Assembly (NCBI RefSeq): GCF_964340395.1
Contig: NC_135550.1
Coordinates: 11,198,408-11,262,407 of the forward strand
DNA from: Glandiceps talaboti
Taxonomy: Eukaryota > Hemichordata > Enteropneusta > Spengelidae
Direction of reading: 5' to 3'
Length of the DNA: 64,000 nucleotides
Part shown: in pieces, positions 12,471 to 52,000 of the stretch
Layout of the letters: every line of letters starts with the position of its first letter
Numbering within the stretch: the first letter of the stretch is position 1
The notes under the pieces: model-generated
The model's input: only the letters and a program-made list of their open reading frames with translations
What the model was told of the DNA's origin: nothing
The model's database searches: none
Translations under genes and position numbers: made by a program

Positions 12471-13196
12471 CTTTGCATGTCATGTGTGACGCCGCAACAA
12501 AAGGAGGTATACTGAAAGTCGGATCTCAGCACCGTGTGATGCGTCCCCTCTGTGAGATGATCACGAAATGTGATGCAAACAGATACATTCATATCAATAC
12601 ATTATTGTTTGTTTTGATTGATTGATTAATTTAATAAATCATGATTTCTGTGACATGGGATGTTTAGCCATCAAGAGATGAACATGTTTGAACGACTGAG
12701 TGAGGTCATATGAACATATATATCATACAGATAAGTTATCAAAATTTCCGTCATATTAAGTAAATTTATGACTCAAGCAAAGAATAACCTGTGTAAGGTT
12801 ATAGAGACCAAGATAGCTACATTTACATATTAGTCAAAACATTCTTCCCATCGTCATTTCAGTATAACACAGTAACACAGATGGCGATATGGATAATCCA
12901 TATATGTACGTCTTCAGAGGTTATCAAATTATCATGTATTTTGTGGGCATAGCATCACATCTTTCTTTTCGATCATGCCAATCAATTGAAAACTTAGAGG
13001 TAACCAAAAGAAAACGTTAGAGTGTGGCATGATATAGAAATGTTGCGCTGTCTGAGAAGTTTGACTATAATAATAAAGTCCCCTAAATGTCCCCTAATAA
13101 TAACCAACCTAAAGAGAAGTGTTGCGAGCTAATTTCCTCGGATTGTTGTTTTAGTTGGTGGGTGGTGTTCGGTAACACAATGTGTCAATTTTGAAG

Positions 13197-13198
<2 letters not shown>

Positions 13199-13232
<34 letters not shown>

Positions 13233-13249
13233 GTGTGTGTGTGTGTGTC
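13199..13249. repeat. (GT)n microsatellite
   Basis: About 25 GT units with one GC interruption, in the A/B spacer. Confidence 0.95.
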
Positions 13250-13629
13250 CTTTAATATGATAACCTATTTATGTTCAACATTGAAGGAAGTTCTCTCGAT
13301 AAAATATACCGTCAGGCCTAACAACGATTTTTCTCGTAAATTATTTTTAATCACAAAATTAGGGTTGACAATTCAGGTGTTTTACTTGCCAGGATTTAAA
13401 ATGCCCTCCAAACTTGTAGTCACGTTACCAGATTGAGATGACGTCACTAACAGCCATTCATATCGATGCGTAACAATAACTGGCTTCGAACTATTGACAA
13501 TTAAAGAATTGTGGACAAAAAATTGAAATGTTAAGTCATTCGTTTCCATAGAAATAACACTCCCTGGACTGACATGGAATAACCACACATTCTGACAACC
13601 AAATTAGATGTAAATGCTAATAAATGTGA

Positions 13630-13635
13630 TTTATT
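13630..13635 (-). terminator. Candidate poly(A) signal of gene B
   Basis: AATAAA on the minus strand, about 550 bases downstream of the gene B stop codon at 14187-14189. Confidence 0.3.
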
Positions 13636-14186
13636 TTGTCTTGGCATAAAACAAATTCTTGGTGAAATCTAACTTTAATTCATCTTCAAAATGGTGCCAA
13701 GATTTCCTTGTGGAAAATATTCCCACGTTATATGTTTGAGATGCACAAATTACATTTTAAATACTACAGTATTAACTGTCCAATTCTCCTTTGAAAAAAA
13801 AACCTTTTAAAGTTTTATACACTTTCTGGATATTGAAGGTAAATTGTATTAGGGGGAAAAATGAAGGAACAAAACTATGAAGGAAAGAGATTTATCAAAA
13901 CTAAACACAATTCAACGATTTTTGCTGACAACTTGCAATAATATAACATTTGGAGTATATCGTTCCTCGAATCATAGACAGAGGAGGGACTAACCCATTC
14001 TCTACGCTCAAATTCACTTTATACGAAAACGCGATATCCATGGAAATTTTACTCGTGTCTTTGCACAAGTCTCTGGTGGTGATATAAAAGTGAACTTGTT
14101 GAGGGTTGGATTGTTGTCCAAACAAGGCAATAAATGCTAATCTCCCGAAGAAAGCAAAACATTCCGCAAGTTATAAGCGTGGAAGA

Positions 14187-39622
<25,436 letters not shown>

Positions 39623-42600
39623 CTTGATGTCTGTTTACAGGATGAGATGTATTGTCACTTCTGGAATATTAATAGGGGTAGTAGTAAGTGGGACGACAAT
39701 GCTCTTGACGGCATCTATGCACATTAACCAAGATTACAATCAGCACCTCTATTGCATCACATTTATCAACTGCTATCAAACAAGCCGCCAAGATAAATTA
39801 GTTGATACCAGGGAATGGCCAACAGTATTTGGGGAAAATCCTTCATCACTTTATTATAATATTTTCTGGATTTTCCAAAATTATAATTCCGGACAATTTT
39901 AGGCCCAATGGCGCGCAGATGCTTACTAATTAGAAAAAAATAATAACCTGTGCCAAATTAAAATAAAGTACTTGTTTTTAATAATCAAGTTGCAGAAATT
40001 AATTATTAATAATTATTTGAAGTTCTGGTGTATTCTATCGCTTCCAGATATGGCGTATATGTAGAGCATGACATGCACCTGTGTCCTGGCAAGCTCTAAA
40101 AGAGTGTTACACGCATAGTGAATTTCAGGCATGCAGAGCGCTATCTCACATGACACCGAGGTCAATTTCGTACATGACATCTCAAAACACATGGTAGTAC
40201 ACTATCATGCAAAACGTAAATTAGTTCAATTAAATTCCATACCGTGGTAAGTACTTTATTGTTATACAGCGTACACTAGCCGTTCTATTCTTCCTCTGCA
40301 GCGAACTCCAGAGTGCACAATAGCTAACAAAATATATTATAACTTTTTTAGATTATCAGACACATTCTGCGCCCCTTTTCAATCAGCTACGAATGCTGGA
40401 TATCCATAAGCTCTGTAAGCTCCAAACATGCATGTTTGTCTAAATAACCACTATACTCATAACCTTAACCGCTACATATATATTACCCCATAACTACCCT
40501 ACCAGATCACCTCTCAGTTGTAACCTTCCCATTCCAAAAGGTCAACCTTACAATATGTCAAGAAAAAATTAAAATATGCTTTAACCAAACAATTGAACTC
40601 CCTGTCAAATACACTTATGAACATACATAAACGTTATGAAATCAATAAAGTCACACCTTTTTTCCCCATTGATTGTTATTTCTCCATTACTGTATATATG
40701 TAAATATCTTGTTGTGTGTTGTCATATATTTCTACTGTTTTGGTTTTTCTGTTCTGATTGTTTGGTACTCTTTTTGCTATCGCGTTTTTCTTTGTTTATT
40801 TTGAAATATTATGTATACAAATGTAAATAAGTATGTGTATTTGATTAAATAAATTATCATTGATATGTACACCTTGTATTTAGTTACCCCCCCCCCTCCA
40901 TATTTGCCAGGACCGTGGACGGGATTAGTTCCAAGTGAACTATTTCCATGGTCCTCACCAGAACATTTTCTTATTAGTGATATTTTTCTTTTGTATTTGT
41001 TATTATCTTATATTTCTGGTGGAAATAAATTCAATTCAATTCAAATATTTTAACACAATGGCATTGCCTGTACAGTAGCGATACCGTGTGTATCATATAT
41101 ACATATTCAAATGTAAAACCCGTTAAAAAAAACTTTAACAGATAGTTCTTTGCTATGGTGATAACTGAACGTAGGAGGAGCACTGTAAAACCCTCATACA
41201 GGTACCTTTGATATTAGCAGTGATAACGAAAACTGGGGAGACTGGTAATTTTCATTAGGTGTTCTAGATTGCGTGGCCGGCCTTTTCTTTGTACAGGCAT
41301 TCCAAAAGAGATATACACAATGATACATGTACCAAAGGTGAAATAAAAGAAGGGTGAGCACATCACGTGTTATTTTACAGCATTGATTTTTACACCACTT
41401 CAAGAGGTTAAATAATTTATAATTGGATTCCTGGTCCTGAAACAATAAATGGCCTTAGCGTAACGTATTAGTATGTAATCACACAAATATTAGTAAACAT
41501 TGCAATGACAGCTGTTACGTAACGGTTATCGCAGTGATTAAATAATTGACTGTTGTCAGTCCTCATTTATCAATATATTTCAAGTGACATACAGACTTTA
41601 ATAAAAATATCCGGCCTTCATATTATTTGGTTTAGGCCAAATAAACAAAATACAAATAGTGCGTTTCTAATAACCCGACCGACCCTAGTTTAAGCCGCCG
41701 ATCCAAAACGTTTTTTTTTTACATTCAAAAACTTAAGGTAAAAATATGACAATTTGATTTTAGTTCCCCTGTAGATTTTCTTGCCAAGGTATCTTTGGTT
41801 ACTTTTTAAAAAAATCACATTCCAGAGACTTTGAGAAACGATGTCATTTTAGCCTAAAACAGCACAGTCTGCATATTGTGTTTGAATGTCTACTTCTGAA
41901 ACACAACATTTTTATTTTTGCCTTATCACTGTGGTTCACATGCCTTATTCACCCAAAGCTTAAATCATTCGGATAATTGATTCAACAGCTTTGAACTAAA
42001 TAAGTTGCAACTTTTTCAACCACCTGTTGGCCGTAAACTGATGCGGACTTTGCTTTCTGCTTTATCACGGTAGCCTTTACCACGCACAAAGTAATTTGAT
42101 GTCACGAACGCATTGAGTACGTCATACCCCTAATATCGTTAATTCTGTGAGATACAACTGCTGACATCAGACCGTGAACAAACAGAACCTGTTACAAACA
42201 GGGAAAGTAAACAAGTGTATTGGATTATATAACATTTAGTACAGCATGATGGAAGTATAGAAACCATGTATTACATTCCATCATTTGATATGAACGGTTT
42301 TATGGCCACTTTATGTGTACATGAAATGCCAGGGGAACTGGCACAGATAAGTACACTGTCACTTAGTCATTATCACTATGAAGTGACAACCATCCATTTG
42401 CTCCTATTAAGCGATTTTACTTTGTTGTGAACAGTACAGGAAAGTACCAAAACCAAACGAAATATTTTTACGACGAATTATTTAAGCATATATTTAGGTC
42501 TTTCTACAGTATCACTTATCCTTCAAATTGAAAATGAAGTTGATTTTAATATTTAAAAAAATGATCAAAATCATACAATAAAACCTGCGAGACTACACCA

Positions 42601-43369
42601 AACCTTTATTAAGGTTAGAATATTTTAATTTACAAATAATTACATATCAGACACTACACGTAAAAACACCTACTTGGCCAGTTCCTACCTCCATGGCCGG
42701 TTAAGCAAAAACAAGGTGACTGTCACTACACAAGTATAGACTGCTTACAAATACTCATCTCTTGACTTTACCGGCTGGAACAGACTGGGTATTAAGTTCT
42801 CTCGACACTTGTATTTGTAAATTGAAAATTGACACAACTACACCAAAGCTGCCTATATTTGAATTATGGTATTAATCACACAGGGACTTTGATGAACGTA
42901 TTCGTATACTGAGCCTGATAAATTGGGTGATGAAACGTCAAAACTACGGTAAACGTGTTCGACGTTGAAAACCGATACAAATCATGAATTGAAATTCATT
43001 ATGTCGTCAGATTTAAGATTACCTAGATACATCTGATACATTCTGATATCAAATGTCAAATATCAAATATCTGTCTAAAAAATCAGTCCGAAATAAGTAC
43101 TATAACGTTTCTTTATTGATATATTGATAGTATAATTTATACAAGAGAATACAAAACACATTATTAAAGATACCCAGAAATCGATTTTAATATGATAAGT
43201 GACTGGAGATTTTCCAAGTGATATCTCAGTGTCTTCAGTAAGAGTTCGCTGCATTAAAATCACAAAGATCATACAGAATTGGGCAACAGACTGAACATTG
43301 AATTTCACCGACTAGCAGTTTAAATTTATTCCCAGTAAATGTCAATATTCCGGTGGTAAAAAAACAGTA
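39623..43369. other. Intergenic spacer between genes C and B
   Basis: About 3.7 kb (4.2 kb with the flanking array). It should contain the gene B promoter, but no convincing TATA or CpG-rich block is seen. The recognisable content is a LINE-like 3' end (about 40636-41050) and a dispersed repeat copy (about 41640-41705). No gene is supported from 41710 to 43369. Confidence 0.5.
40636..41050 (+). mobile_element. Probable 3' end of a non-LTR retrotransposon
   Basis: A long hairpin at 40910-40954 (outer stem GGACCGTGGA with TCCATGGTCC; inner stem TAGTTC with GAACTA) is followed by a T-rich stretch and a terminal AATAAATTCAATTCAATTCA run. A structured 3' UTR followed by a short-unit tail is typical of CR1/L2-like LINE 3' ends. 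No coding region remains. The left limit is uncertain. Confidence 0.5.
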
Positions 43370-43623
<254 letters not shown>

Positions 43624-43660
43624 TTATCATAAATTCTGCTCCTGCAAGACACGGTATCAA

Positions 43661-43666
43661 TTTATT
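43661..43666 (-). terminator. Candidate poly(A) signal of gene C
   Basis: AATAAA on the minus strand, about 160 bases past the stop. Overlapping AATAAATAAA at 43810-43819 is only about 7 bases past the stop and is less likely to be used. Confidence 0.35.
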
Positions 43667-43825
43667 CTCGTATCCGATGTACGTGAGTTGGACATAAATG
43701 GGTGCTACCTGAACCATATCACGGTGACTATTTCCCTTGGAGAAACGATTAGGCATACACTTTGTATGATATCTATGTCCGGATAATAGACAGGTTTTTT
43801 TTGTTTAACTTTATTTATTGATAGG

Positions 43826-44450
43826 TTAGAAACTTGTGTCATATTTGGATGACGCTTTGGATATTTTCATAGCGAGCCAAACGAATCCACATAAGCAGAC
43901 AAGAAGGACAACACTCAGAAGACATATGACAGTTATAAAAACGTCGGTGTAATCGTCGCACACGGGTTCTGCTGGGCCTTCTTCTTCCGTAGGTGCCTCC
44001 GTGATGCCCTTTGTCGGTTCCTCGGTTTTCGGTTTTGTTGTTGTTTTTGCTGGTTCTTTAGTTGCTGTTGTTGTTGTTGTGGTGGTGGTGGTAGTTTGAT
44101 GTCCTGGTGAGTTCACATATGTATAGAAATATTCGAAGTCCTGGTTTGGAAAGAGAGGGCGATATTGTAAGTACACGTATTGACTAGTGCAGAGTGATAA
44201 ACATATCAAATTGTGATAATACTTACTTCTGAAGGACACTCCACAATATCTTCTGGTAACCAACCCGTGCGTTTTTGACCAACAGGTTCAATCTGCAAAT
44301 GAAGAGAACGATTTTAACCTTGGTGACTCACTTAAGGTTTTACTACGAATATATTAGTTTTGAAAGACACCATCACTAAAAGAATATAAACTTACCGGGC
44401 AAAGTATGTTTATAGTGAATACATTAGCTACTGGCGTTTCCTTCGATCTA

Positions 44451-44499
<49 letters not shown>

Positions 44500-47400
44500 A
44501 TGTATGTATGTATGTATGTATGTATGTATGTATGTGTCTGTTTGTCTCTCTTTTTTTCTGTCGCTGTGTAGCCAGATATACTTGTGAACTTTCCACAAGT
44601 AAACACCTTCAGACGGATAAAATGTCATGTTACAACTATCAATCAATCAATCAATCAATCAAACAATTTATATAGCGCCTGAATCCATTACTCAGAATGT
44701 TCAAAGGCACTTTACAGGACACTAAAAATAGTTCTTATCAAAATGCTCTCATAAAAAGATGAGTCTTAATGTCTTTCCTGAACTTGTCCAGGGTTGGTGA
44801 TTGACGCAGAGCAACCGGAAGACTGTTCCATAATTGCGGGGCAGCTCGTGAAAAAGCACGTTCACCATAGGATTTAAGTTTGCAGGGTGGGATGTGTAAT
44901 AGACCTTTGTTGTTAGAGCGAAGTACACGTGGAGCATGCTTATAACTGATCAGATCCGATATGTAACTAGGTGCAGCATTGTTGAGAGCTTTGTAGGTCA
45001 TCAAGAGTATTTTGTAATGTATTCTGTAGTAGACTGGTAGCCAATGTAGATCCTTGAGAACTGGGGAGATATGATCTGATTTCTTGCGGCGTGAAACAAT
45101 TCTGGCCGCTGTGTTTTGAGCGTGTTGTAGATGAGTAATGTCTTTAGATGCTAAACCATATAAGAGTCCATTACAGTAATCCAGTTTGCATGAGACAAGA
45201 GCATGGACTAGATTTTCACATGCTTCACTTGTCAGATAGCGACGAATGCGACCAATTTTTCGAAGATTGTAATAGATCGAATTGCATGTTATGGTAATGT
45301 GCTTCCTAAGAGTGTGTTTATCATCGAAGGTTACACCAATATTGCGTGCATAGTTAACCAAGTCAACAGAACATGATCCAATGTTTATACTGTCAATGGG
45401 ACGGGGTATGCGCATAAACTGAGACCTAATGAGTAGTACCTCAGTTTTACCATCATTTAGTTGAAGTTTGTTTTGTGTCATCCATGATTTTATGTCCAGT
45501 ACTGCAGTCTCCATCTTGGCAACAGTGGTGGATGTGTCAGCCAAAGCAAAGCCTTCATATAGTTGATTGTCATCAGCATATTGTATAAAATTCAAATCAT
45601 GACGTCTTAATAGGGTGGCAAGTGGAGAAATGTAGATGCAAAATAGCAGTGGGCCTAGCACAGAGCCCTGGGGTACGCCATATTGTAGATGTTGTGCTTT
45701 GGAGGTGTTGCCTGATATCAATACTGATTGATGTCGGTTCTGTAGGTATGATTTAAACCATTGCAGTGGGATGCCGGTAATGCCGAGGTTTGATAATCTT
45801 AGTCTGTAGTTCTTGAATACATTGGTATCAAGTGAGGATTTCTTGAGAATTGGTTTAATGACGGCTGACTTGAGTGATTCTGGAACATTACCATGAGTAA
45901 GAGATGAGTTAATGATGAAAGACAGAATGGTCCACAAGTGTTCTTGGCACTGTTTCAGAAGCGATGTGGGGATAGGATCGAGGGAACAGGTTTTTGACGG
46001 CGTGCTGTTAATAATTTTGCTGATATCATCTGCATTCACTGGGTTGAAGACAGACAGAGAAGACGAAGTATGGGTTTCCAGAGAGTCAAATGCAGGTGTT
46101 GGTTGTGAATTGTCAAAGTTAAGGCGGATATTTCTTATTTTGTCAATAAAATATTGACTGAATTTCTCAGTGATATCGTTGACTGAAGTGTGATCTGGTA
46201 GGTCATCTTTTTGAGAGTTACTGGACAGAGTGGAAAATATCTGAAATAGAGTCTTCTGGTTGTTTGAGTTTTCAAGTATCAGTTTGTTGTAGTATGTCTG
46301 CTTTGCTTTCTGTAGGAGTTGACGTACATCTTTGCCTTTCTCAAGGAAAATTTGTTTGTGAACTTCTAGTTTTGTGTTGCGCCATCGACGCTCAGCTGAT
46401 CTTCGTCTCTTTTTTGCTTCATCAATCTCAGGTGTATACCATTTAGTATTAGGCCTTACTGTAATTGTACATTGCTTTAAGGGTGCATGTTTATCCAGAA
46501 TCTCCGAGAGATGAGTATTATACGCTAATACGGCAAAGTCTAAGTCGGATGGTGGTTGTCTGAAATCTGTTACGGATCCAGTGTCCTTCATGAAATCATC
46601 AGTTGAGATTGAGGATATTTTGCGGTAAACTATCTTGCGGCGTAATAGTGGTGGTTTCTCCAGCATAATCTTAGCATGAACAGGATTATGATCTGATATT
46701 ATTTGAGAGTCAACAGAAATTGATGAAATGCAGTTTGATTGGTTAGATATGATGAGGTCTAAAATGTGGCCTTTCACATGAGTTGGTTCCGCTACCCATT
46801 GTAGAAGACTGAAGGTATCGAATAAATACTTCAATTTCTTGGTGGTAGGGTCTTGCAAATCATCCATGTGAATGTTAAAATCTCCAACAAGGTAGAGGTG
46901 CTTTGTCGTGATCACAAGCCTTTCTAACAATGAACTAAATTCTTGCAAAAACTGTGTATTTGTGAGTTTATTCTTGGCTGTGGGAGGTGGACGATATACA
47001 ATGATAATTTTCAATGTGATGCCCTGATGACAAAGTGTAGCTTCTGTTGCTTCAAAGGATTTAGCAGATTTTATTGGATTCCATGCTTTGAGTTTGAGTG
47101 ATGATTTGAATAACAAGCCAATTCCACCACCAGTAGAAGAAGTACGTGGAGTATGTTTAAAAGTGTAACCATCAGGGGTGAGTTCATTAATTATATGTTC
47201 ATCGCCTATTTCATTCAACCAAGTCTCAGTCAGAGCAAGGATGTCAATATCCTTCTCCCTAGTGTAGTCTTCTACTTCAGTTGTTTTGTTGCGGACGGAT
47301 CTGACATTCCATGTAGTTAGCATGAGTTGGCACTGTCGTTTGATCAAACCACATTTGTCGATGGAGTTACAGGTTGGTATTTGAATGAGGTTGTTGAAGT

Positions 47401-48994
47401 TGACTCCATTTGCACGTGGTTTATAATTGAGGTTTGTGATACTAGTAATATTTGTTGTTGTAAACGTTTGGATGGGTCGAACTTTCTTAGTACCACCTCT
47501 TGTGCCTCTGTGTGTCACTGGTTTGTGGTTGAGTCTCAGGGATTTAATGACATTCCATACTGAGGTAGGCAGTCTGGAGTGGTATGAGGTGTTAAAAAGT
47601 TGCATAAATGATCTGCTGTACTGCATTGTTCATCTGTTGAAATATTACCATATGAATACACACAATTTGAGTTGGAAACTATGCATACAGATGACATCTA
47701 GGCTGTGTAACTTCTCACACTTCTACATTACAAAATTTAGCAAGACTTTTACCAGATATTTAACTTGCTACGAGCGTCTCTGACTTCTGAGATGTTTTCA
47801 CCGGTGTGACTGAGTATTCATAGACCGAAAGCTGCATTCATACACAGTAGAAAACGTCTGTAGTCTTGTCAAACTCAGGAAAGTTGTAGGAGCAGGGTTT
47901 GGAGGCTGCCAACATGAGGGCGCACAACCAAATACTGGTAACTAACTAGCTAATACAGATATTGACGAATTTCAATTGTAGTGATACTTATTTCAGTGTT
48001 ACTCGGAAACCACAAATATGTAAAGGTATTACACACATGCATTTTCTGTCTCTGTCTGTCTGTCTGTCTGGCTGCCTGACTACCTCTCCTCTTCCCTCCC
48101 CCCCCTCCCTCCCTCCCTCCCCCTCCCTCCCCCTCCCTCCCTCCTAACATTCCTTACCATGTTATTCCAAAGGCTCATAGCTGACAATTGGTGACCCAAT
48201 TCACTAAAGTGGAAGCAATCTGGAGAAAACAGGCTGTCATCCCACTTTCCTTCATCCTAGGATTTTTTAAAGAAACAAGTAAAATATAAGTCATTATTAC
48301 ACATTATTTTATGTTTGTCGAGGAAAACCTTCGAATCCAATAGTGATTCATACTAGTTAGCAGTGTCTATAGTTACCATTATAAGACGACATCTTACACA
48401 TAAATACTTCGGGAACTATTCGAGAATTCGTGTTTACCCTCTCCTACTTTGAATGTAAAATCTTCCAAATACGTTCACTGTGTCTTTTATTCACTTACCT
48501 CAAGCCATGGAATGTACGTCTCTTCATAGAAGGGTTGAATAACAACGGTGAAATCATCTCTGGTGTCATATTGGCCATGCTCGACAATTTCTTCAATTGA
48601 TCGCTATAATGAAACAGGCACCGAATGTTTTATTCATGTTTCCTCGCTGAATTGTCGAAACTCGAAAAAATATTGTAGTATGTTATAGTTGACAAGGTAC
48701 TTACATGATAGTCATGAGCAAGGTCTAAAACTTCTTCCCAGTTTTCATCCCATCTCTCTTTAGCGCAGGGACATACCACCCTGCAGTCGTGAAAATATTT
48801 ATGTATTTATTCATCTCATATGTTGGTCTATATTTATATCGTCATTTAGGGGTATCATGAGTGATAACTTGGATGTTAAAAGATCCTTATACGTGTCATG
48901 TCGTGGGTATAATGGTGTGAATATATATTTATGTAGAGTATGGTTATACCAGTATGTGTTGATGATGATGCAAATCCAGAGATCCACCTCATTG

Positions 48995-49093
<99 letters not shown>

Positions 49094-52000
49094 TCAATCG
49101 GTCAGTCAGTCAGTCAGTCAGTCAGTCAGTCAGTCAGTCAGTGAATTTATAAAGCACGAGTTTCCACTGCGATGTAGAGTTCAGATGCGCTGTGAAGTCA
49201 GAATGCGCTGGAGAATAGAGCTGTCTTTAAGGTTCTTTTTGAAGACCTTAGCTATTGTTTTTTGTCTTTTGTCATATTTCCAATGGCAGTGCAGTATTGG
49301 TCAAGACTCAAAAGTATGGATTCGATATTTGAGGTATACTACACTAAGCAAGTATAATGCATCCATCGCCGTAACCACAGTCTCTTTTATGGCACCGTCC
49401 AAGACTTGCGTAATCATTTCGCAGTGTCGCGGAAGAAATAACAACTTTGCTTTGCGAGAATGCATGCATCCAGATTATTGAAATCATGTGGTGGGGAGTG
49501 GGGGGTGGGGGTGGCGGTATCATTTCAAACAATGGAATTTAAACTGCCCAATACTTACAAGTGTATGAAATCACAGTAACCGTCCAATTTATTGATTTCT
49601 GTCACCAAAAGTACCTGTACAAGGTTAACAAAGGTTTTCGGCATCTAAAGGGAAAAAAATGAACATCTCACTAATAGTCATTCAAATGCCACGACATTAG
49701 TCCAACATACAAAAAAAACATCCACAAGTATACACAATTCAATATATAATAAAAGTTCATTGCCACACTTAGAATATTAGGGTTTTTAAATAAGGAATTT
49801 TTAGCAAAGCAATCTATAATGAAAACATTGTTCGTTTAGGGAATGTTTTTGAAATTACTATAATTGAAGTAGAAGATTCGAATTTTAAGGTAAACCAGTT
49901 CGCCATAAGAATCACCTACCTCAGCATGCATAAGATCCAGCGCTTTCTTGATCTCCTCGGTGTACGCCTCGGCTGTCGAACCCTCTGGATCACGACAGTA
50001 TGCACACAGATCATTTCCACCAATGAACAATGTCACTACTTTCCAGTCATTTTCATAGTCAATACTATCATACGTCTTCATTCTGTCAATCATATCTTCT
50101 GTCTGTGCCAACATATGTCTGTTAGTTGTAGAGATCGAATTTTAAGCGTCAATTACCCCCAAAATGCGGACTAAATGTATTTCTAAGTGCTTTCATTCTC
50201 TACTTATAAGAATAACACGCACAGACACAGACACACGCATACACACAGACACAGACACAGACACAGACACACAAACAAACAAACAAACAAACAAACAAAC
50301 AAACAAACAAACACAAACACACGCACACACGCACGCACACACACAAATAAATAAATACATACATACATACATACATACATACATACATACATACATACAT
50401 ACATACATACATACACACACCTGTCTTGTGCCATGGTTATTGCTTGGGAAAGTTAAGCATGAAGTCAGATGATTATAAGGTTTTTAATGTTTACACTCAC
50501 CTTGCTCTTGCCCCTCCAACGGCCACGTTCAACCTGGAAATATTATGGTTGTTATGAGATCCCGTGTCTATGGAGAATCCTCTAACGTCTGGGTTGTACT
50601 GACGTATTATATCTATAAAGTATAAAGAATTGTGAAACAGTCAGTCAGTCTCAGAAATGAAAGGAAATAAAGGTAAAACTTTACAGATATGTTAAGACGA
50701 AGAAAGCTTTCACCAGTTCCTTTTTCATCAGGGAGCAACACATATATTCATAAAGAACCGCAGCCCAACTGTATGTATTCACTGTATGATGAAGATCCTG
50801 GTGATATCAGTCTGCAGTTCACTTGAATTAGCTTTGTCAAGAGACAAAGTCCCTGGTATAAATAACTAGTTTATGAAATGGGACTGTTTTAAATTACAAA
50901 CGTTATCCCTTAATGAATAAATAACATCTATGTATATCAAAAGTGGTTTATTTTCAGATCAGTACATTGTGTCTGTGAATCATAAAGCTGTCTAAGTTTC
51001 TGAAGCATAGTGAGTGTACCTGTATCAGTTTTCTGATCCGTGTTTAATCAAAGCAAGACAGGACAGGACAACTTACTTGTCAAGGTCAAAGTTCCTTCTT
51101 CAAGACTGTTGTCCCCACCAATGCTGCAATAAAAATATCATCGATAATATTCTACATGTATATGGTGACAAGTTCTCGAGTCTTTTTATTTCATTTTCAT
51201 ATTTAATGGCTATTCATTCTCTATTCTTCCTAATTCGTACTGAAAATACATTTAATATATTGTTCATGCCAACTGTCATTTGCTGGTCTCGATTCTATTT
51301 TAGCAAAATACAATCCAAGGATGATACAAAACTCAATACAAAGATGTACACAGGAAATACAATAGGAACCACCTAAGTTGCAACAAATCGTCTATTTGAC
51401 AAATTGTTACATTGTATTGACACGACAAATATCTTACTAAAATTGCCAAATCTTATCGACAAAAATCGAAGCACAATTGTTACATTTCAATCCATTGACA
51501 TGCCTAAAAAGAATAGTATGTTGTTACAATGTATATGATTTGGTGATGGTGTGATAACAGAATGGTGGTTCACCCAAAGAAAATATAACAACTTTAGTGA
51601 GATTTGTCTCGACCCAGATGATCAAATGTAGCAATGTTTAATAGTAAGATTTGTCTCGACCCAGACGATCAACTGTAGCAATGTTAGTAAACATTTCTCG
51701 ATCACGACGATCAACTGTAGCAATTTTAGTAAAATTTGTCTCGATCCAGACGATCAACTGTAAGATTTTGGTTGAGCCAGACAACGTTCTATTTCATGTC
51801 AACTGTCTCCCAATGACATGCCGCTAAAAAGAAAAATACCTCCAAGATATTCCTCTATATTGAATGCCTATTTCAGCAAACGTCTCTGCCCCTGCTGCAA
51901 AGCCAGCCTGCAAGTATACAATTGAGAGAGTTAGGTCATTTTAAAAAAGGCAAACGTATAGTTATTATAATTACTGTGTCAGATTGGTAATAAAGGTCAG

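Larger units (their letters stand above)
12471..14186. other. Intergenic spacer between genes B and A
   Basis: About 1.7 kb that must hold the gene A promoter and gene B 3' UTR. A (GT)n tract is at 13199-13249 and AATAAA on the minus strand lies at 13630-13635, about 550 bases past the gene B stop. No clear TATA box precedes gene A. Confidence 0.5.
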
